NCBI RefSeq assembly: GCF_007954365.1
Contig: NZ_VOLO01000001.1
Coordinates: 186,001-250,000 of the forward strand
Direction of reading: 5' to 3'
Length of the DNA: 64,000 nucleotides
From: Frigoribacterium sp. ACAM 257
GTDB taxonomy: Bacteria > Actinomycetota > Actinomycetes > Actinomycetales > Microbacteriaceae
Both the position numbers and the translations under genes were made by a program. How positions within the stretch are numbered: the first letter of the stretch is position 1; each line of letters begins with the position of its first letter. The notes beneath the pieces are model-generated. The model did not search any database. It had not been told where the DNA came from and saw nothing but the letters and a program-made list of their open reading frames with translations. Below are positions 42,682 through 52,513 of this stretch, in pieces.

Positions 42682-44505
42682 GTGGTGCTTCACGGGGGCG
42701 ACCGCCCCGACGCGGCCGAGTCCGAGCTGCCTGAGGGTGCAGACCGTGCCGCAGGCGTCCCGTCCACGACCTCGGCCAGCCTCGCCAGCGACTACGCCGT
42801 CGCGCTGCTCGCCGGCCTGGTCGACGCCGGGGTGCGCGAGCTCGTCCTCAGTCCCGGCTCGCGGTCGCAGGCGATCGCCCTCGCCGCCGCCGAGTTCGAG
42901 CGCGCCGGTCGGCTGCGCCTCCGCGTGCGGATCGACGAGCGCTCCGCAGGCTTCCTCGCTCTCGGCCTGGCGGTCGAGTCCGGTGTCCCTGCCGTCGTCG
43001 TCACCACCTCCGGCACCGCGGTCGCCAACCTGCACCCTGCGGTGCTCGAGGCCCACCACTCCGGCGTCCCGATGATCGTGCTGACGGCCGATCGTCCCGT
43101 CGAGCTCCGGGGCACAGGCGCGAACCAGACCACGCAGCAGCCCGGCGTCTTCGGCGTGGCCGTCCGGATCGGACACGACCTCGAGGCCCCGCGCGCAGGC
43201 GCCGTCGACTCCGGGGCGGTCCGCACGGTCGCGCGTGCCGCCGTCGCGACGGCGCTCGGCGCCCCGGACGCCGACCGGGCCCCCGGCGCCCCGTCCGTCC
43301 CGGGTCCGGTGCACCTCAACGTCGCGTTCCGCGAGCCGTTGTCGGCTGCTCTCGACGCGCTTCCCGCAGCCCGTCCCGAGCCGGTCGAGGTCGCCTCCTG
43401 GTCGCAGGCGGCCCGTGCCGGTGCCGTCCGCGTCGAGGTCGACGTCGAGCCGGCCACGGTCGTCGTCGCCGGCCACGGCGCCGGACCCGAGGCCGAGTCG
43501 CTGGCCCGCGGCCTCGGCGCGCCGCTCGTGGCGGAGGTCTCCAGCGGGTCCCACTTCGGGCCGAACCTCGCGCTCGGGTTCCGCACGCTGCTCGGCGAGC
43601 CCGAGCTCGGCGGTGCCGTGCGCCGGGTCGTGGTGCTGGGGCACCCGACACTGACCCGCCAGGTCCCTGCCCTGCTCACGCGACCGGGCGTCGAGGTCGT
43701 CGTCGTGCGCGGGGCCGCCGCCGACGCCTACGACCCTGGCCGATCGGCCACGGTCGTCGACGCCGTCGACGTGGTCGACACCGCAGGAGGCGCGCCCGAC
43801 GACCGCGCCCACCGCGCCTGGGTGGGCCGCTGGGTCCACGCCGGACGCCGGGTCGTCGGCGACGACGAGGCCGCGCCCGACCTCGAGGCGGCGACCAGCG
43901 ACGACGGCTCGGCCCGGGCGCAGTTCCTCCGGGGCGAGGTCGCTCTGCTGCGCCGCTCGGTGACCCGACGTGCCCTGGCCGAGACGCTGTGGCGCGTGAC
44001 GTGGCCCCACGACCGGCTGGTCCTCGGCGCCTCCCGCCTCATCCGCGAGGTCGACGAGGTCGTGCCGGGCAAGAAGATCCGCGTCCACGCCAACCGCGGC
44101 CTCGCCGGCATCGACGGCACGATCGCGACGGCCGCCGGCATCGCCCTCGCGAGCCAGGTCGACGACGGCGCCCCCGGCGTCACCCGGGTCCTCGTCGGCG
44201 ACCTGACCCTGCTGCACGACGTCGGCTCGCTCTTGTTCGGCGAGGGCGAGGTGCGGCCGCGGCTGCAGGTCGTCGTCGGCAATGACGGGGGCGGCACCAT
44301 CTTCGACGGACTCGAGGTCGCGGCCACGGCTCCCGTCGACGCGATGCGCCGGGTGCAGTTCACGCCGCACTCGGTCCAGCTCGCCGGGCTCGCGACGGCG
44401 TACGGCTGGCACCACGTGCTCGCCTCGACGCGTGCCGAGCTCGACCAGGCGCTCGCCAGGGCCTGGGACGGTCCCGTGCTGGTCGAGGTGCCGCTCGCCC
44501 GCTGA
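42682..44505 (+). CDS. menD: 2-succinyl-5-enolpyruvyl-6-hydroxy-3-cyclohexene-1-carboxylate synthase
   Basis: 607 residues, ThDP-dependent enzyme that commits isochorismate to menaquinone. The N-terminal core ELVLSPGSRSQAIALAAAEFE, RIDERSAGFLALGLA (catalytic Glu), TTSGTAVANLHPAVLEA and LTADRPVELRGTGANQTTQQ are clear; the ThDP/Mg block near the C-terminus is GDLTLLHDVGSLL, then VVGNDGGGTIF. GTG at 42682 (or the adjacent 42685) is the only start near the family N-terminus and gives a 35-residue acidic extension; it is 10 bp after the PLDc_N stop. Confidence 0.93.
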   Translation: MVLHGGDRPDAAESELPEGADRAAGVPSTTSASLASDYAVALLAGLVDAGVRELVLSPGSRSQAIALAAAEFERAGRLRLRVRIDERSAGFLALGLAVESGVPAVVVTTSGTAVANLHPAVLEAHHSGVPMIVLTADRPVELRGTGANQTTQQPGVFGVAVRIGHDLEAPRAGAVDSGAVRTVARAAVATALGAPDADRAPGAPSVPGPVHLNVAFREPLSAALDALPAARPEPVEVASWSQAARAGAVRVEVDVEPATVVVAGHGAGPEAESLARGLGAPLVAEVSSGSHFGPNLALGFRTLLGEPELGGAVRRVVVLGHPTLTRQVPALLTRPGVEVVVVRGAAADAYDPGRSATVVDAVDVVDTAGGAPDDRAHRAWVGRWVHAGRRVVGDDEAAPDLEAATSDDGSARAQFLRGEVALLRRSVTRRALAETLWRVTWPHDRLVLGASRLIREVDEVVPGKKIRVHANRGLAGIDGTIATAAGIALASQVDDGAPGVTRVLVGDLTLLHDVGSLLFGEGEVRPRLQVVVGNDGGGTIFDGLEVAATAPVDAMRRVQFTPHSVQLAGLATAYGWHHVLASTRAELDQALARAWDGPVLVEVPLAR

Positions 44506-44543
44506 CCACGCGGCGGAACGCCCCCGGCCGTAGGCTCGGAGGC

Positions 44544-45395
44544 ATGGCCAAGACCTGGACGACCCAGCCGACCGAGATCCTCCGTGCCGGCCCCGACCTG
44601 AGCCTCGCCGAGGTCGACCCTGCCTCGACGCCCGGCTTCCCCGGCGACAAGCGCTACGCCGCGCAGGTCCTCGAGTCGGGCCGCGACACGCTCGGCGAGC
44701 TGCAGGAGAAGCTCTTCGCCGGCAGCCGCACCGGAGGGTCGCAGGGGAACGTCCTGCTCGTCCTCCAGGGCACCGACACCGCGGGCAAGGGCGGCATCGT
44801 GCGGCACGTCGTCGGTGCGGTCGACCCGCAGGGCGTCGCGCACCACGCCTTCAAGGCGCCCACCGAAGAAGAGCTGGCACACGACTTCCTCTGGCGCGTC
44901 CGTCGCGAGCTGCCGGGGCCGGGCATGATCGGGGTCTTCGACCGCTCTCACTACGAGGACGTCCTGATCGGCAAGGTCCGACGGCTCGCTCCGCCCGAGG
45001 AGATCGAGCGCCGCTACGAGGCGATCGTCGAGTTCGAGCGCGAGCTCGCCGACGCCGGCACGACGATCGTCAAGGTGATGCTCCACCTGTCCCGCGACGA
45101 GCAGAAGGCACGCCTGACGGAGCGTCTCGACCGGCCCGACAAGCACTGGAAGTTCAACCCCGGCGACATCGAGGAACGCCTGGTGTGGGACGACTACCAG
45201 GACGCCTACGAGACCGCCGTCCGTCGCACGTCGACCGATGCGGCGCCGTGGTTCGTGGTGCCGGCCGATCGCAAGTGGTACGCCCGCGTGGCCGTCCAGC
45301 GCCTGCTCGTCGACGCCCTCGAGGCTCGGGGTCTCGACTGGCCGGCCGCCGACTTCGACGTCGAGCTCGAGCGGACGCGCCTGGCCTCGACCTAG
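44544..45395 (+). CDS. ppk2: PPK2 family polyphosphate kinase
   Basis: 283 residues, single PPK2 domain. Walker A is QGTDTAGKGGIVRHVVG, Walker B region GMIGVFDRSHYEDVLIGKV, and lid residues around RLDRPDKHWKFNPGD. It moves phosphate between polyphosphate and (deoxy)nucleoside mono- or diphosphates; class not certain, but the length and the ERLVWDDYQDAYE segment suit single-domain enzymes. TAGGCT ends 7 nt before the ATG. Its stop overlaps the convergent MFS stop by 3 bp. Confidence 0.9.
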   Translation: MAKTWTTQPTEILRAGPDLSLAEVDPASTPGFPGDKRYAAQVLESGRDTLGELQEKLFAGSRTGGSQGNVLLVLQGTDTAGKGGIVRHVVGAVDPQGVAHHAFKAPTEEELAHDFLWRVRRELPGPGMIGVFDRSHYEDVLIGKVRRLAPPEEIERRYEAIVEFERELADAGTTIVKVMLHLSRDEQKARLTERLDRPDKHWKFNPGDIEERLVWDDYQDAYETAVRRTSTDAAPWFVVPADRKWYARVAVQRLLVDALEARGLDWPAADFDVELERTRLAST

Positions 45396-46879
45396 GCGCG
45401 CCTCCGCAGAGAGTCGCCCGCGCCCCTCGGCAGCCGCAGCCCCTCCGGCAGGCTCAGCAGCGCCAGGGCAGCGAGCACGACGAGCGCGACCTGGTAGCCG
45501 GTGGCCGCGCCTCCGACGCCCTCGGCCGTGGCGACCGTGTCCGCGACCCGCACGGTGAGCGCGGTCAGCGCGACGCCGAGGCCGACGGCGAGCTGTCCCG
45601 TGATGGAGGCGATGGCGTTCGCCGGGGCGATCTGGGCGGCGGGCACGTCGGCGAACTGCAGGGTGTTGTAGGCCGTGAACCCCACCGAGCGGAACACGCC
45701 GCTGACGAGCAGGATCGCCGCCACGAGCACCGGCGACGTCCCCGGCCCCACGAGCGCCGCGGCGACGAAGGTCGCGGCCAGCCCGACCGTGGCGACGACG
45801 ATGATGGGCACGATCCGGAACCTGTGCATCAGGGGAGTCGTGAACGGCTTCACGCCGAGGTTGCCGACGAAGACCCACATCAGCATCAGGCCGGCCTCGA
45901 CGGGCGACCAGCCGAGGCCGTCCTGCAGCAGCAGGGGCACGACGAAGGGCACCCCGTTGACGACGGCCCGGTAGAGCGAGCCGCTGAGGTTCGTGACCCT
46001 GAACGTCGCGACGCGGAAGGGCTCGAGGTCGAGGAGGGGGTGCCTGGCTCGACGGAACCACCGGCCGGCCGCGAGCCCCAGGGCCAGCGCCACGACGGCG
46101 AGGAGAACCCCGAACAGCACCGTGGCCTTGTCTCCCAGCAGCTCGAAGGCGACGACGAGGGCCACGATCGCGCCGACGACGAGCAGCAGCCCCGGCCAGT
46201 CGAGCGGGTGCCGGTCGCCGACCTCGGGCGACGGCACGACCCGCCACGCCGCGACGAGCAGCAGCGCGCCGATCGGCACGTTGACCAGGAACACCCACTC
46301 CCAGCCCAGGTGCTCGGTGAGCAGGCCGCCGATCAGCGGCGCCACGACGGGCGCCGCGAGGGCCGGCCAGGTCAGGTAGGCGATGGCCTTGATCAGCTCG
46401 GACTTCTCGGTGCTGCGCAGCACGATGAGGCGGCCGATCGGCACCATCATCGCGCCCGCGGCCCCCTGGACGACCCGCGCCGTCGTGAGCGCGACGAGAT
46501 CGGGGCTGAGCGCGCACGCGAGCGACGCGAGCGTGAACAGCACCACGGCCGCGAGGAACACCCGCCGCGCACCCCAGCGCTCGGCGAGCCAGGCACCCAG
46601 CGGGATGAACGCCGCCACCGCGACCAGGTAGCCGGTGACGGCGATCCCGAGCTGGGCCGGCTGCACCCCGAAGTCGCGAGCGACGGAGGCGGTGGCCGTC
46701 GACAGGATCGTGGCGTCGAGGTTCTCCATGAAGAACGCCGCGGCGACCACCAGCGCCACCGGGCGCGACCAGCGCGGCGCGGCCGCCGCCTCCTCGGCTC
46801 CGGCCTGCCCGTCGACGGCGTTCGCCTCGTCGGGCTGCTCGGACCCGGCCCCTGGCCCGGACGCCGGTCTCGACGTCAC
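45392..46879 (-). CDS. MFS drug exporter, DHA2/EmrB-like
   Basis: 495 residues, about 14 membrane segments after a 40-residue disordered N-terminus. Motif ENLDATILSTATASVARDFGV in TM1, GAWLAERWGARRVFLAAV in loop 2-3 and the motif C region LAAPVVAPLIGGLLTEHLGWEWVFLVNVPIG in TM5-6 mark drug:H+ antiporters. GTG at 46879 overlaps the menF stop (GTGA), an unexpected coupling of an exporter to menaquinone synthesis. Substrate unknown. Confidence 0.87.
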   Translation of the reverse strand: MTSRPASGPGAGSEQPDEANAVDGQAGAEEAAAAPRWSRPVALVVAAAFFMENLDATILSTATASVARDFGVQPAQLGIAVTGYLVAVAAFIPLGAWLAERWGARRVFLAAVVLFTLASLACALSPDLVALTTARVVQGAAGAMMVPIGRLIVLRSTEKSELIKAIAYLTWPALAAPVVAPLIGGLLTEHLGWEWVFLVNVPIGALLLVAAWRVVPSPEVGDRHPLDWPGLLLVVGAIVALVVAFELLGDKATVLFGVLLAVVALALGLAAGRWFRRARHPLLDLEPFRVATFRVTNLSGSLYRAVVNGVPFVVPLLLQDGLGWSPVEAGLMLMWVFVGNLGVKPFTTPLMHRFRIVPIIVVATVGLAATFVAAALVGPGTSPVLVAAILLVSGVFRSVGFTAYNTLQFADVPAAQIAPANAIASITGQLAVGLGVALTALTVRVADTVATAEGVGGAATGYQVALVVLAALALLSLPEGLRLPRGAGDSLRRRA

Positions 46880-48108
46880 AGCGAGAACGCGCCGACGACG
46901 GGCTGGAACTTCATCGTCGTCTCGGCGACCTCGCGCTCGGGGACCGACTCGGCGACGACGCCGGCGCCGGCGAAGGCCCTGACGGTGCCGTCCGCGTGCA
47001 CCTGGGCGCAGCGGAGCGCGATCGCCCACTCGCCGTCGCCGTCGGCGCCCACCCAGCCGACCGGCCCGGCGTAGCGTCCGCGGTCGAAGGGCTCCAGGCG
47101 CCGGATCAGCTCCAGCGCCCGCGGCGTCGGGGTGCCGGCCACGGCGGCGGTCGGGTGCAGCGCGGCGATCAGGTCGAGCGACGACGACCCGTCCGTCAGC
47201 CGCCCGCGCACGTCGCTGGCGAGGTGCCACAGGTTCGGGAGCTTCAGCGTGAACGGCTGCTCGCCGGTCACGACGTCGTCGGCGTGCGGGCCGAGGGAGA
47301 GGAGCAGGCTGCGGAGGGCGAAGGCGTGCTCGTCGAGGTCCTTGGTCGAGGTCGCGAGGGCGTGGGCGGCCTGCTCGTCGGTCACCGCGTCGACGCCGCG
47401 GGCGCTGCTGCCCGCGAGCACCCGCGCGCTCACCTCGCCCCGCTCGGTCCGGACGAGGGTCTCGGGGCTGGCCCCGACCAGCCCGTCCACGGCGAAGGCG
47501 TAGCAGTCGGGGTAGGCCGTGAGGAGGGTCGCGGCCACGAGTCGCAGGTCGGCCTCGGCCGGCAGCCGGCCGACGAGGTCGCGCGCGAGCACGACCTTGC
47601 TCACCTCGCCGTGTCGGATCGCCTGGACTGCCTGCGCGACGGCGGCGCCGTAGCCCGGCCCGGACAGCTCGCCGTCGACGAGCCGGAGCTTCGCGGAGGC
47701 GCCCACGGGCGACGCCGGGGGCAGCTCGGCACCGTCGACCCGCGTGATCCAGGCGACGCCGTCCCGTCGGCCGAGCACGATGCTCGGCACGATCAGGACG
47801 CTCGTGTCGGCCGACTCGTCGTCGAAGGCGAAGGAGCCGAAGGCCATCAGGCCCGTGCCCGGCACGCCCACCTCGTCGACGACGGAGGCGCGGCTCGCGA
47901 CCGCACGCCAGGCGTCGGCTGCGTCGCGCATCCGGTCGGGCCCGGTGAACTCGAGGCGCAGCGCCTCGCCGATGCCGGCCATGCCCGCACCGCCCCGCAC
48001 GAAGATCAACGGGCTGCGCGGGTCGACGACGTCGAGCAGCGGGCTGATGTGGTCGATCTGCGTGGTGCGGACGGACAAGGCAGGAACGTGCAGCGACGGG
48101 AGGACCAC
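46876..48108 (-). CDS. menF: Isochorismate synthase
   Basis: 410 residues, chorismate-binding fold. GEVSKVVLARDLVG, PDCYAFAVDGLVGASPETLVRTERGEVSARVLAGSSARG, HLASDVRGRL, LHPTAAVAGTP and GRYAGPVGWVGADGDGEWAIALRCAQV are all present with Lys and Glu catalytic positions. First committed step of menaquinone (or of siderophore) synthesis; the men genes around it favour the former. GTG start, TAGGGT ends 6 nt upstream. Confidence 0.92.
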   Translation of the reverse strand: MVLPSLHVPALSVRTTQIDHISPLLDVVDPRSPLIFVRGGAGMAGIGEALRLEFTGPDRMRDAADAWRAVASRASVVDEVGVPGTGLMAFGSFAFDDESADTSVLIVPSIVLGRRDGVAWITRVDGAELPPASPVGASAKLRLVDGELSGPGYGAAVAQAVQAIRHGEVSKVVLARDLVGRLPAEADLRLVAATLLTAYPDCYAFAVDGLVGASPETLVRTERGEVSARVLAGSSARGVDAVTDEQAAHALATSTKDLDEHAFALRSLLLSLGPHADDVVTGEQPFTLKLPNLWHLASDVRGRLTDGSSSLDLIAALHPTAAVAGTPTPRALELIRRLEPFDRGRYAGPVGWVGADGDGEWAIALRCAQVHADGTVRAFAGAGVVAESVPEREVAETTMKFQPVVGAFSL

Positions 48109-48160
48109 GTCTCGACCCTACTCGGGCCACGCACGGGGCATGCCGGTAGGATCGACCATC

Positions 48161-48892
48161 GTGACCAAGGCCGACATGAACAAGCAACCTGACGAGGTCG
48201 CGTCGATGTTCGACGGCGTCGCCCGCCACTACGACCGCACGAACGACGTGCTCTCCGCGGGCAACGCCGTCCTCTGGCGCGTCGCCACCGTCAAGGCGAT
48301 CGGTGCGGGCCCGGCCGACCGGGTCCTCGACATCGCCGCCGGCACGGGGACGAGCTCGGCGGCGATCGCGGCCCGCGGCGCCGAGGTGGTCGCGCTCGAC
48401 TTCTCGCACGGCATGGTCGAGGTCGGCCGTGAGCGCCACCCCGAGATCGAGTTCGTCGAGGGCGACGCCGAGCAGCTGCCCTTCGACGACGCCAGCTTCG
48501 ACGCCGTCACCATCTCGTTCGGCCTGCGCAACGTCAACCGGCCGAAGCAGGCGCTCGCCGAGATGTACCGGGTACTCAAGCCCGGTGGCCGGCTCGTCGT
48601 CTGCGAGTTCTCGACGCCGCCGTTCGGCCCCCTGCGCGCCGCCTACGGCACCTACCTGCGGCACGTCATGCCGGTCGTCGCCCGGGCCGTGAGCAGCAAC
48701 ACGCCCGCGTACTCGTACCTCGCCGACTCGATCGACGCGTGGCCCGAGCAGCAGGTGCTGAGCCAGTGGCTGCGCGGCGCGGGGTTCACCCGGGTGGCGC
48801 ACCGCAACCTGACGCTGGGCATCGTCGCCCTGCACCGGGGCCGCAAGCCGGCCGACCCGTCGACCCGCGCCTCCGCGGCGAAGAAGAAGTAG
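48161..48892 (+). CDS. menG: Demethylmenaquinone methyltransferase
   Basis: 243 residues, UbiE/MenG family. MFDGVARHYDRTNDVLSAGNAVLWR, SAM loop VLDIAAGTGTSSAAIA, FGLRNVNRPKQALAEMYRVLKPGGRLVVCEFSTP and SYLADSIDAWPEQQVL. Final methylation of menaquinone. GTG with TAGGAT ending 8 nt upstream; divergent from menF, so the two share a 52-bp promoter region. Confidence 0.93.
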   Translation: MTKADMNKQPDEVASMFDGVARHYDRTNDVLSAGNAVLWRVATVKAIGAGPADRVLDIAAGTGTSSAAIAARGAEVVALDFSHGMVEVGRERHPEIEFVEGDAEQLPFDDASFDAVTISFGLRNVNRPKQALAEMYRVLKPGGRLVVCEFSTPPFGPLRAAYGTYLRHVMPVVARAVSSNTPAYSYLADSIDAWPEQQVLSQWLRGAGFTRVAHRNLTLGIVALHRGRKPADPSTRASAAKKK

Positions 48893-48937
48893 CCGCCGCC
48901 CCCGGGCGGTCGACCAGACCAGACGAAGGTGACCCCT

Positions 48938-50029
48938 GTGAACCCGAGTGTGCCGCTCACCCGCCGCAGCAGCTCCCTGAGCTCGTCGCTCGGCCTCGGC
49001 GAGAAGCTCTTCGCCTCGCCCGCCGACCGGCGCTTCGTGCAGTCGGTCGACGACGGCCTCGAGCTCGTCGAGCAGGGCCTGCTCCGCGAGATCGCGTTCG
49101 CCGACGAGATCGCCGACGCGACGACGCGCTACCTGCTCGCCGCCGGCGGCAAGCGCGTGCGCCCGACGCTGACCCTCCTCATCGCCCAGCTCGGCGACGG
49201 GGCGACCCCGGGGATCGTCGCGTCGGCGCAGGCCACCGAGATCACGCACCTGGCGTCGCTCTACCACGACGACGTCATGGACGAGGCGCAGATGCGCCGT
49301 GGCGTCCCCAGCGCCCAGACGGTGTGGGGCAACAACGTGGCGATCCTCGCCGGCGACCTGCTCTTCGCCCGGGCCAGCACCATCGTGTCGGGCCTCGGGC
49401 AAGAGGCGATCCTGCTGCAGGCCGAGACCTTCGAGCGCCTGTGCCTCGGCCAGCTGCACGAGACCATCGGGCCGCGCGAGGGCGACGACCCGATCGCGCA
49501 CTACATCGACGTGCTCGGCGACAAGACGGGCTCGCTCATCTCGACCGCCGCCCGTGCGGGCGTCATGTTCTCGGGCGCGCCCCGCGAGTACCTCGCCCCC
49601 GTCGCCGAGTTCGGCGAGAAGATCGGCATCGCGTTCCAGCTGATCGACGACGTCATCGACCTCTCCGACCAGGCCGAGGAGACGGGCAAGCGCGCCGGCA
49701 CCGACCTGCGCGCGGGCGTCGTGACGCTGCCGCTCCTCTACCTCCGCCAGGAGGCGCAGACCGACATGGAGGCGGCGGCCCTGCTGGGCCTCATCGACCA
49801 GGTCGTCGACGCCACCCGCGCGGCAGACGACGGCACGGACCCGGTGGACGAGGCGGAGTTCGCCGAGATCGTCCGTCAGCTCCGTGAGCACGAAGTCACC
49901 GACCGCACGCGCCGCGAGGCGCACCGGTGGGCGTCGGAGGCGCTGGCCGCCCTCGAGGCACTGCCGGCGGGCCCCGTCAAGAAGGCCCTCACCCGCTTCG
50001 CCGACCGCGTGGTCGAGCGCTCCGCCTGA
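48938..50029 (+). CDS. Trans-polyprenyl diphosphate synthase
   Basis: 363 residues. Makes the long isoprenoid tail used by MenA. First Asp-rich motif LYHDDVMDEAQMRRG, second QLIDDVIDLSDQAEETGK; GGKRVRPTLTLL binds isopentenyl diphosphate. Chain length cannot be fixed from sequence alone. GTG at 48938 has GAAGG eight bases upstream and is preferred to the GTG three codons before it. Follows menG by 45 bp, probably one operon. Confidence 0.9.
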   Translation: MNPSVPLTRRSSSLSSSLGLGEKLFASPADRRFVQSVDDGLELVEQGLLREIAFADEIADATTRYLLAAGGKRVRPTLTLLIAQLGDGATPGIVASAQATEITHLASLYHDDVMDEAQMRRGVPSAQTVWGNNVAILAGDLLFARASTIVSGLGQEAILLQAETFERLCLGQLHETIGPREGDDPIAHYIDVLGDKTGSLISTAARAGVMFSGAPREYLAPVAEFGEKIGIAFQLIDDVIDLSDQAEETGKRAGTDLRAGVVTLPLLYLRQEAQTDMEAAALLGLIDQVVDATRAADDGTDPVDEAEFAEIVRQLREHEVTDRTRREAHRWASEALAALEALPAGPVKKALTRFADRVVERSA

Positions 50030-50129
50030 TCGGCGACGCGCCTCCTCGGCACTGCCCCACCCACCCCAAGACACCGCACCGTCAGCACGGCCGGCATCGC
50101 CGCGCCGCCCACCAGGAGAGAGACAACTC

Positions 50130-51527
50130 GTGACCACCCTTCGACTGGCCATCGTCGGAGCCGGCCCCGCCGGCATCTACGCCGCCGACATCCTGCTCAA
50201 GGCCGAGAAGGCCTTCGACGTGTCGATCGACCTCTTCGAGCAGCTGCCGGCCCCCTACGGTCTCGTCCGCTACGGCGTGGCGCCCGACCACCCGCGAATC
50301 AAGGGCATCGTCAACGCCCTGCGCGACGTGCTCGACAGCGGCGACATCCGGGTCTTCGGCAACGTCCGGTACGGCGAGGACATCACGCTCGACGACCTCA
50401 AGAAGCACTACAACGCCGTGATCTTCTCGACCGGCGCCATCAAGGACGCCGATCTCGACGTCCCCGGCATCGAGCTCGAGGGCAGCTACGGCGCCGCCGA
50501 CTTCGTGAGCTGGTTCGACGGCCACCCCGACTTCCCGCGCACCTGGCCGCTCGACGCGAAGTCGGTGGCGGTCGTCGGCGTCGGCAACGTCGCCCTCGAC
50601 GTGTCGCGCATCCTCGCCAAGCACGCCGACGACCTGCTGCCGACCGAGATCCCCGACAACGTCTACGCCGGGCTCAAGCAGTCGTCGGTCACCGACGTGC
50701 ACGTCTTCGGCCGACGCGGCCCCGCACAGGTCAAGTTCACCCCGCTCGAGCTGCGCGAGCTCGGCGAGGTGCGCGACGTCGACATGGTCGTCCACGACGA
50801 GGACTTCGACCACGACGAGGCCTCGAAGACCGCCATCGCGACCAACAAGCAGGTCTTCGTGATCGACAAGGTGCTGAACCAGTGGCGTCAGCGCGAAGTC
50901 GGCACTGCCTCGCGTCGGCTGCACCTGCACTTCTACGCGAAGCCGCTCGAGGTCGTCGGCGACGACGCGGGCCGGGTGGCTGCCTTCCGGTACGAGCGCA
51001 CTCGCCCCGACGGCCAGGGCGGCGTCGAGGGCACCGGCGAGATCCGCGAGGTCCCGGTCCAGGCGATCTACCGCGCGGTCGGCTACTTCGGCTCGCCCCT
51101 CGACGGCATCCCGTTCGACGAGCGCCGTGGCGTCATCCCGAACCACGAGGGCCAGGTGATGGACGACGACAACCAGATCATGCCCGGCGTCTACGCCACC
51201 GGCTGGATCAAGCGCGGACCGGTGGGGCTCATCGGCCACACGAAGTCCGACGCCATGGAGACCGTCAAGCACGTCATCAACGACCAGGCGAGCTGGTGGC
51301 AGCCCGCCGACACCTCCGACGAGGCCATCCCGGCCCTGCTCGAGCAGCGCGGCGTCGAGTACACCGACCTCGAGGGCTGGCACCGCCTCGACGAGCACGA
51401 GCAGTCGCTCGGGGCGCAGCACGAGCACGAGCGCGTGCGCGTCAAGGTCGTGCCTCGCGACGAGATGGTCCGCGTCTCGCGGTCGGGCTCGGAGCCCGTC
51501 GCCGGCGCGGAGTCCGTCTCGGCCTAG
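50130..51527 (+). CDS. fprA: NADPH:ferredoxin/adrenodoxin-type reductase (FprA)
   Basis: 465 residues. FAD motif [18 protein letters not shown], then [23 protein letters not shown] motif [37 protein letters not shown] and the C-terminal [24 protein letters not shown]. It passes electrons between NADPH and ferredoxins, for example for P450 systems. GTG at 50130 with AGGAG about 11 bases upstream. Confidence 0.92.
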   Translation: MTTLRLAIVGAGPAGIYAADILLKAEKAFDVSIDLFEQLPAPYGLVRYGVAPDHPRIKGIVNALRDVLDSGDIRVFGNVRYGEDITLDDLKKHYNAVIFSTGAIKDADLDVPGIELEGSYGAADFVSWFDGHPDFPRTWPLDAKSVAVVGVGNVALDVSRILAKHADDLLPTEIPDNVYAGLKQSSVTDVHVFGRRGPAQVKFTPLELRELGEVRDVDMVVHDEDFDHDEASKTAIATNKQVFVIDKVLNQWRQREVGTASRRLHLHFYAKPLEVVGDDAGRVAAFRYERTRPDGQGGVEGTGEIREVPVQAIYRAVGYFGSPLDGIPFDERRGVIPNHEGQVMDDDNQIMPGVYATGWIKRGPVGLIGHTKSDAMETVKHVINDQASWWQPADTSDEAIPALLEQRGVEYTDLEGWHRLDEHEQSLGAQHEHERVRVKVVPRDEMVRVSRSGSEPVAGAESVSA

Positions 51528-51655
51528 GGGCAGGCCCGGCCGCGCCTCCTCTCGGGGGCGTGGCCCACGCCTCCTGCGCACTGCCTCCCGCGCACAGCCT
51601 CCTGAGCACCGTCCCCTGCACACGGGCGCCTGTGCTCGTGGCTAAGCTGGTGGGC

Positions 51656-52144
51656 ATGGCAGACAGCTCTTTCGACGTGGTCAGCAAGGTCGACAAGATG
51701 GAGGCGGACAACGCCCTCCACCAGGCGCAGAAGGAGATCGAGCAGCGCTACGACTTCAAGGGCGTGGGCGCGTCGGTCGACTGGAGCGGCGAGAAGCTGC
51801 TGCTCAAGGCGTCGACGGAGGAGCGGGTCAAGGCCGTCCTCGACGTCCTGGAGTCGAAGTTCATCAAGCGGAGCATCAGCCTCAAGCACCTCGACGCGGG
51901 TGAGCCCTTCGCCAGCGGCAAGGAGTACCGGATCGAGGCCGCCCTCAAGGAGGGCATCGAGCAGGACGCCGCGAAGAAGATCGGCAAGATCATCCGCGAC
52001 GAGGGTCCGAAGAGCGTCAAGAGCCAGATCCAGGGCGACGAGCTGCGCGTCCAGTCGAAGAGCCGTGACGACCTGCAGGCCACCATGGCGCTGCTCAAGA
52101 AGGCCGACCTCGACGTCGACCTCCAGTTCGTCAACTTCCGCTAG
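51656..52144 (+). CDS. yajQ: YajQ family (DUF520) nucleotide-binding protein
   Basis: 162 residues, two ferredoxin-like folds. [36 protein letters not shown] is the family signature, with FVNFR as the usual end. Homologues bind cyclic di-GMP or RNA/tRNA in other bacteria; role here unknown. TAAGCT ends 7 nt before the ATG. Confidence 0.94.
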   Translation: MADSSFDVVSKVDKMEADNALHQAQKEIEQRYDFKGVGASVDWSGEKLLLKASTEERVKAVLDVLESKFIKRSISLKHLDAGEPFASGKEYRIEAALKEGIEQDAAKKIGKIIRDEGPKSVKSQIQGDELRVQSKSRDDLQATMALLKKADLDVDLQFVNFR

Positions 52145-52215
52145 CGCTTCTCGATCGCACGGCCGCTCCGCCCCGCCCTTCCCGGGCCATCCTGCCGCCG
52201 CCCTGCGCTCCAGGC

Positions 52216-52300
52216 CCGCAGATGCCGACCGCAGGCGGCCGAAGCGCGTTCACGTGACCGGATCTGCCACATTTCTGGCTCCTCCGGTCGGGTTCTGCGG
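52216..52300. repeat. Dispersed intergenic element, copy B
   Basis: Ends CCGCAGATGCCGACC (52216-52230) and GGTCGGGTTCTGCGG (52286-52300) match those of copy A at 29603-29686 with 14 of 15 and 15 of 15 bases; the centres differ. Confidence 0.6.
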
Positions 52301-52354
52301 GCGTCCTCGTGTGAGAAGGCGCGAGATGGCCGCCACCGCGCCGGCCTGGTCGAC

Positions 52355-52411
52355 GGGCTCGTGCATGACGGGAAATCCCGTTCTCAGAGGGCCCGCGGTC
52401 GGCATGTGCGG
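52355..52411. repeat. Half element, inverted orientation
   Basis: Read on the minus strand from 52411: CCGCACATGCCGACCGC, GGGCCCTCTGA, CGGGATTTCCCG. The order CCGCA.ATGCCGACCGC ... GGCCCTCTGA ... is the left half of copy A, so this is a third, inverted copy or half-copy. Confidence 0.5.
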
Positions 52412-52468
52412 ACCGGGGGCAGGGAGGAGGGGCGGGGTGGTCAGCGGGACCCGCCGGAGGCTGTATAT

Positions 52469-52498
52469 TTGTCTGGCGCCTCCGGTCGGTGATTACAT
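52469..52498 (+). promoter_or_regulatory. Promoter candidate of tRNA-Tyr
   Basis: TTGTCT, 18-bp spacer, TTACAT, 15 bp before the mature tRNA 5' end. Confidence 0.45.
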
Positions 52499-52513
52499 GG
52501 GCCGGGCGTGCAT

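Larger units (their letters stand above)
52145..52513. other. Intergenic region between yajQ and tRNA-Tyr
   Basis: No gene seen. It holds two oppositely oriented copies of a dispersed element (52216-52300 and an end at 52397-52411), an AT-rich TGTATATTTGTC stretch and the tRNA promoter. A short frame through it is not convincing. Confidence 0.6.
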
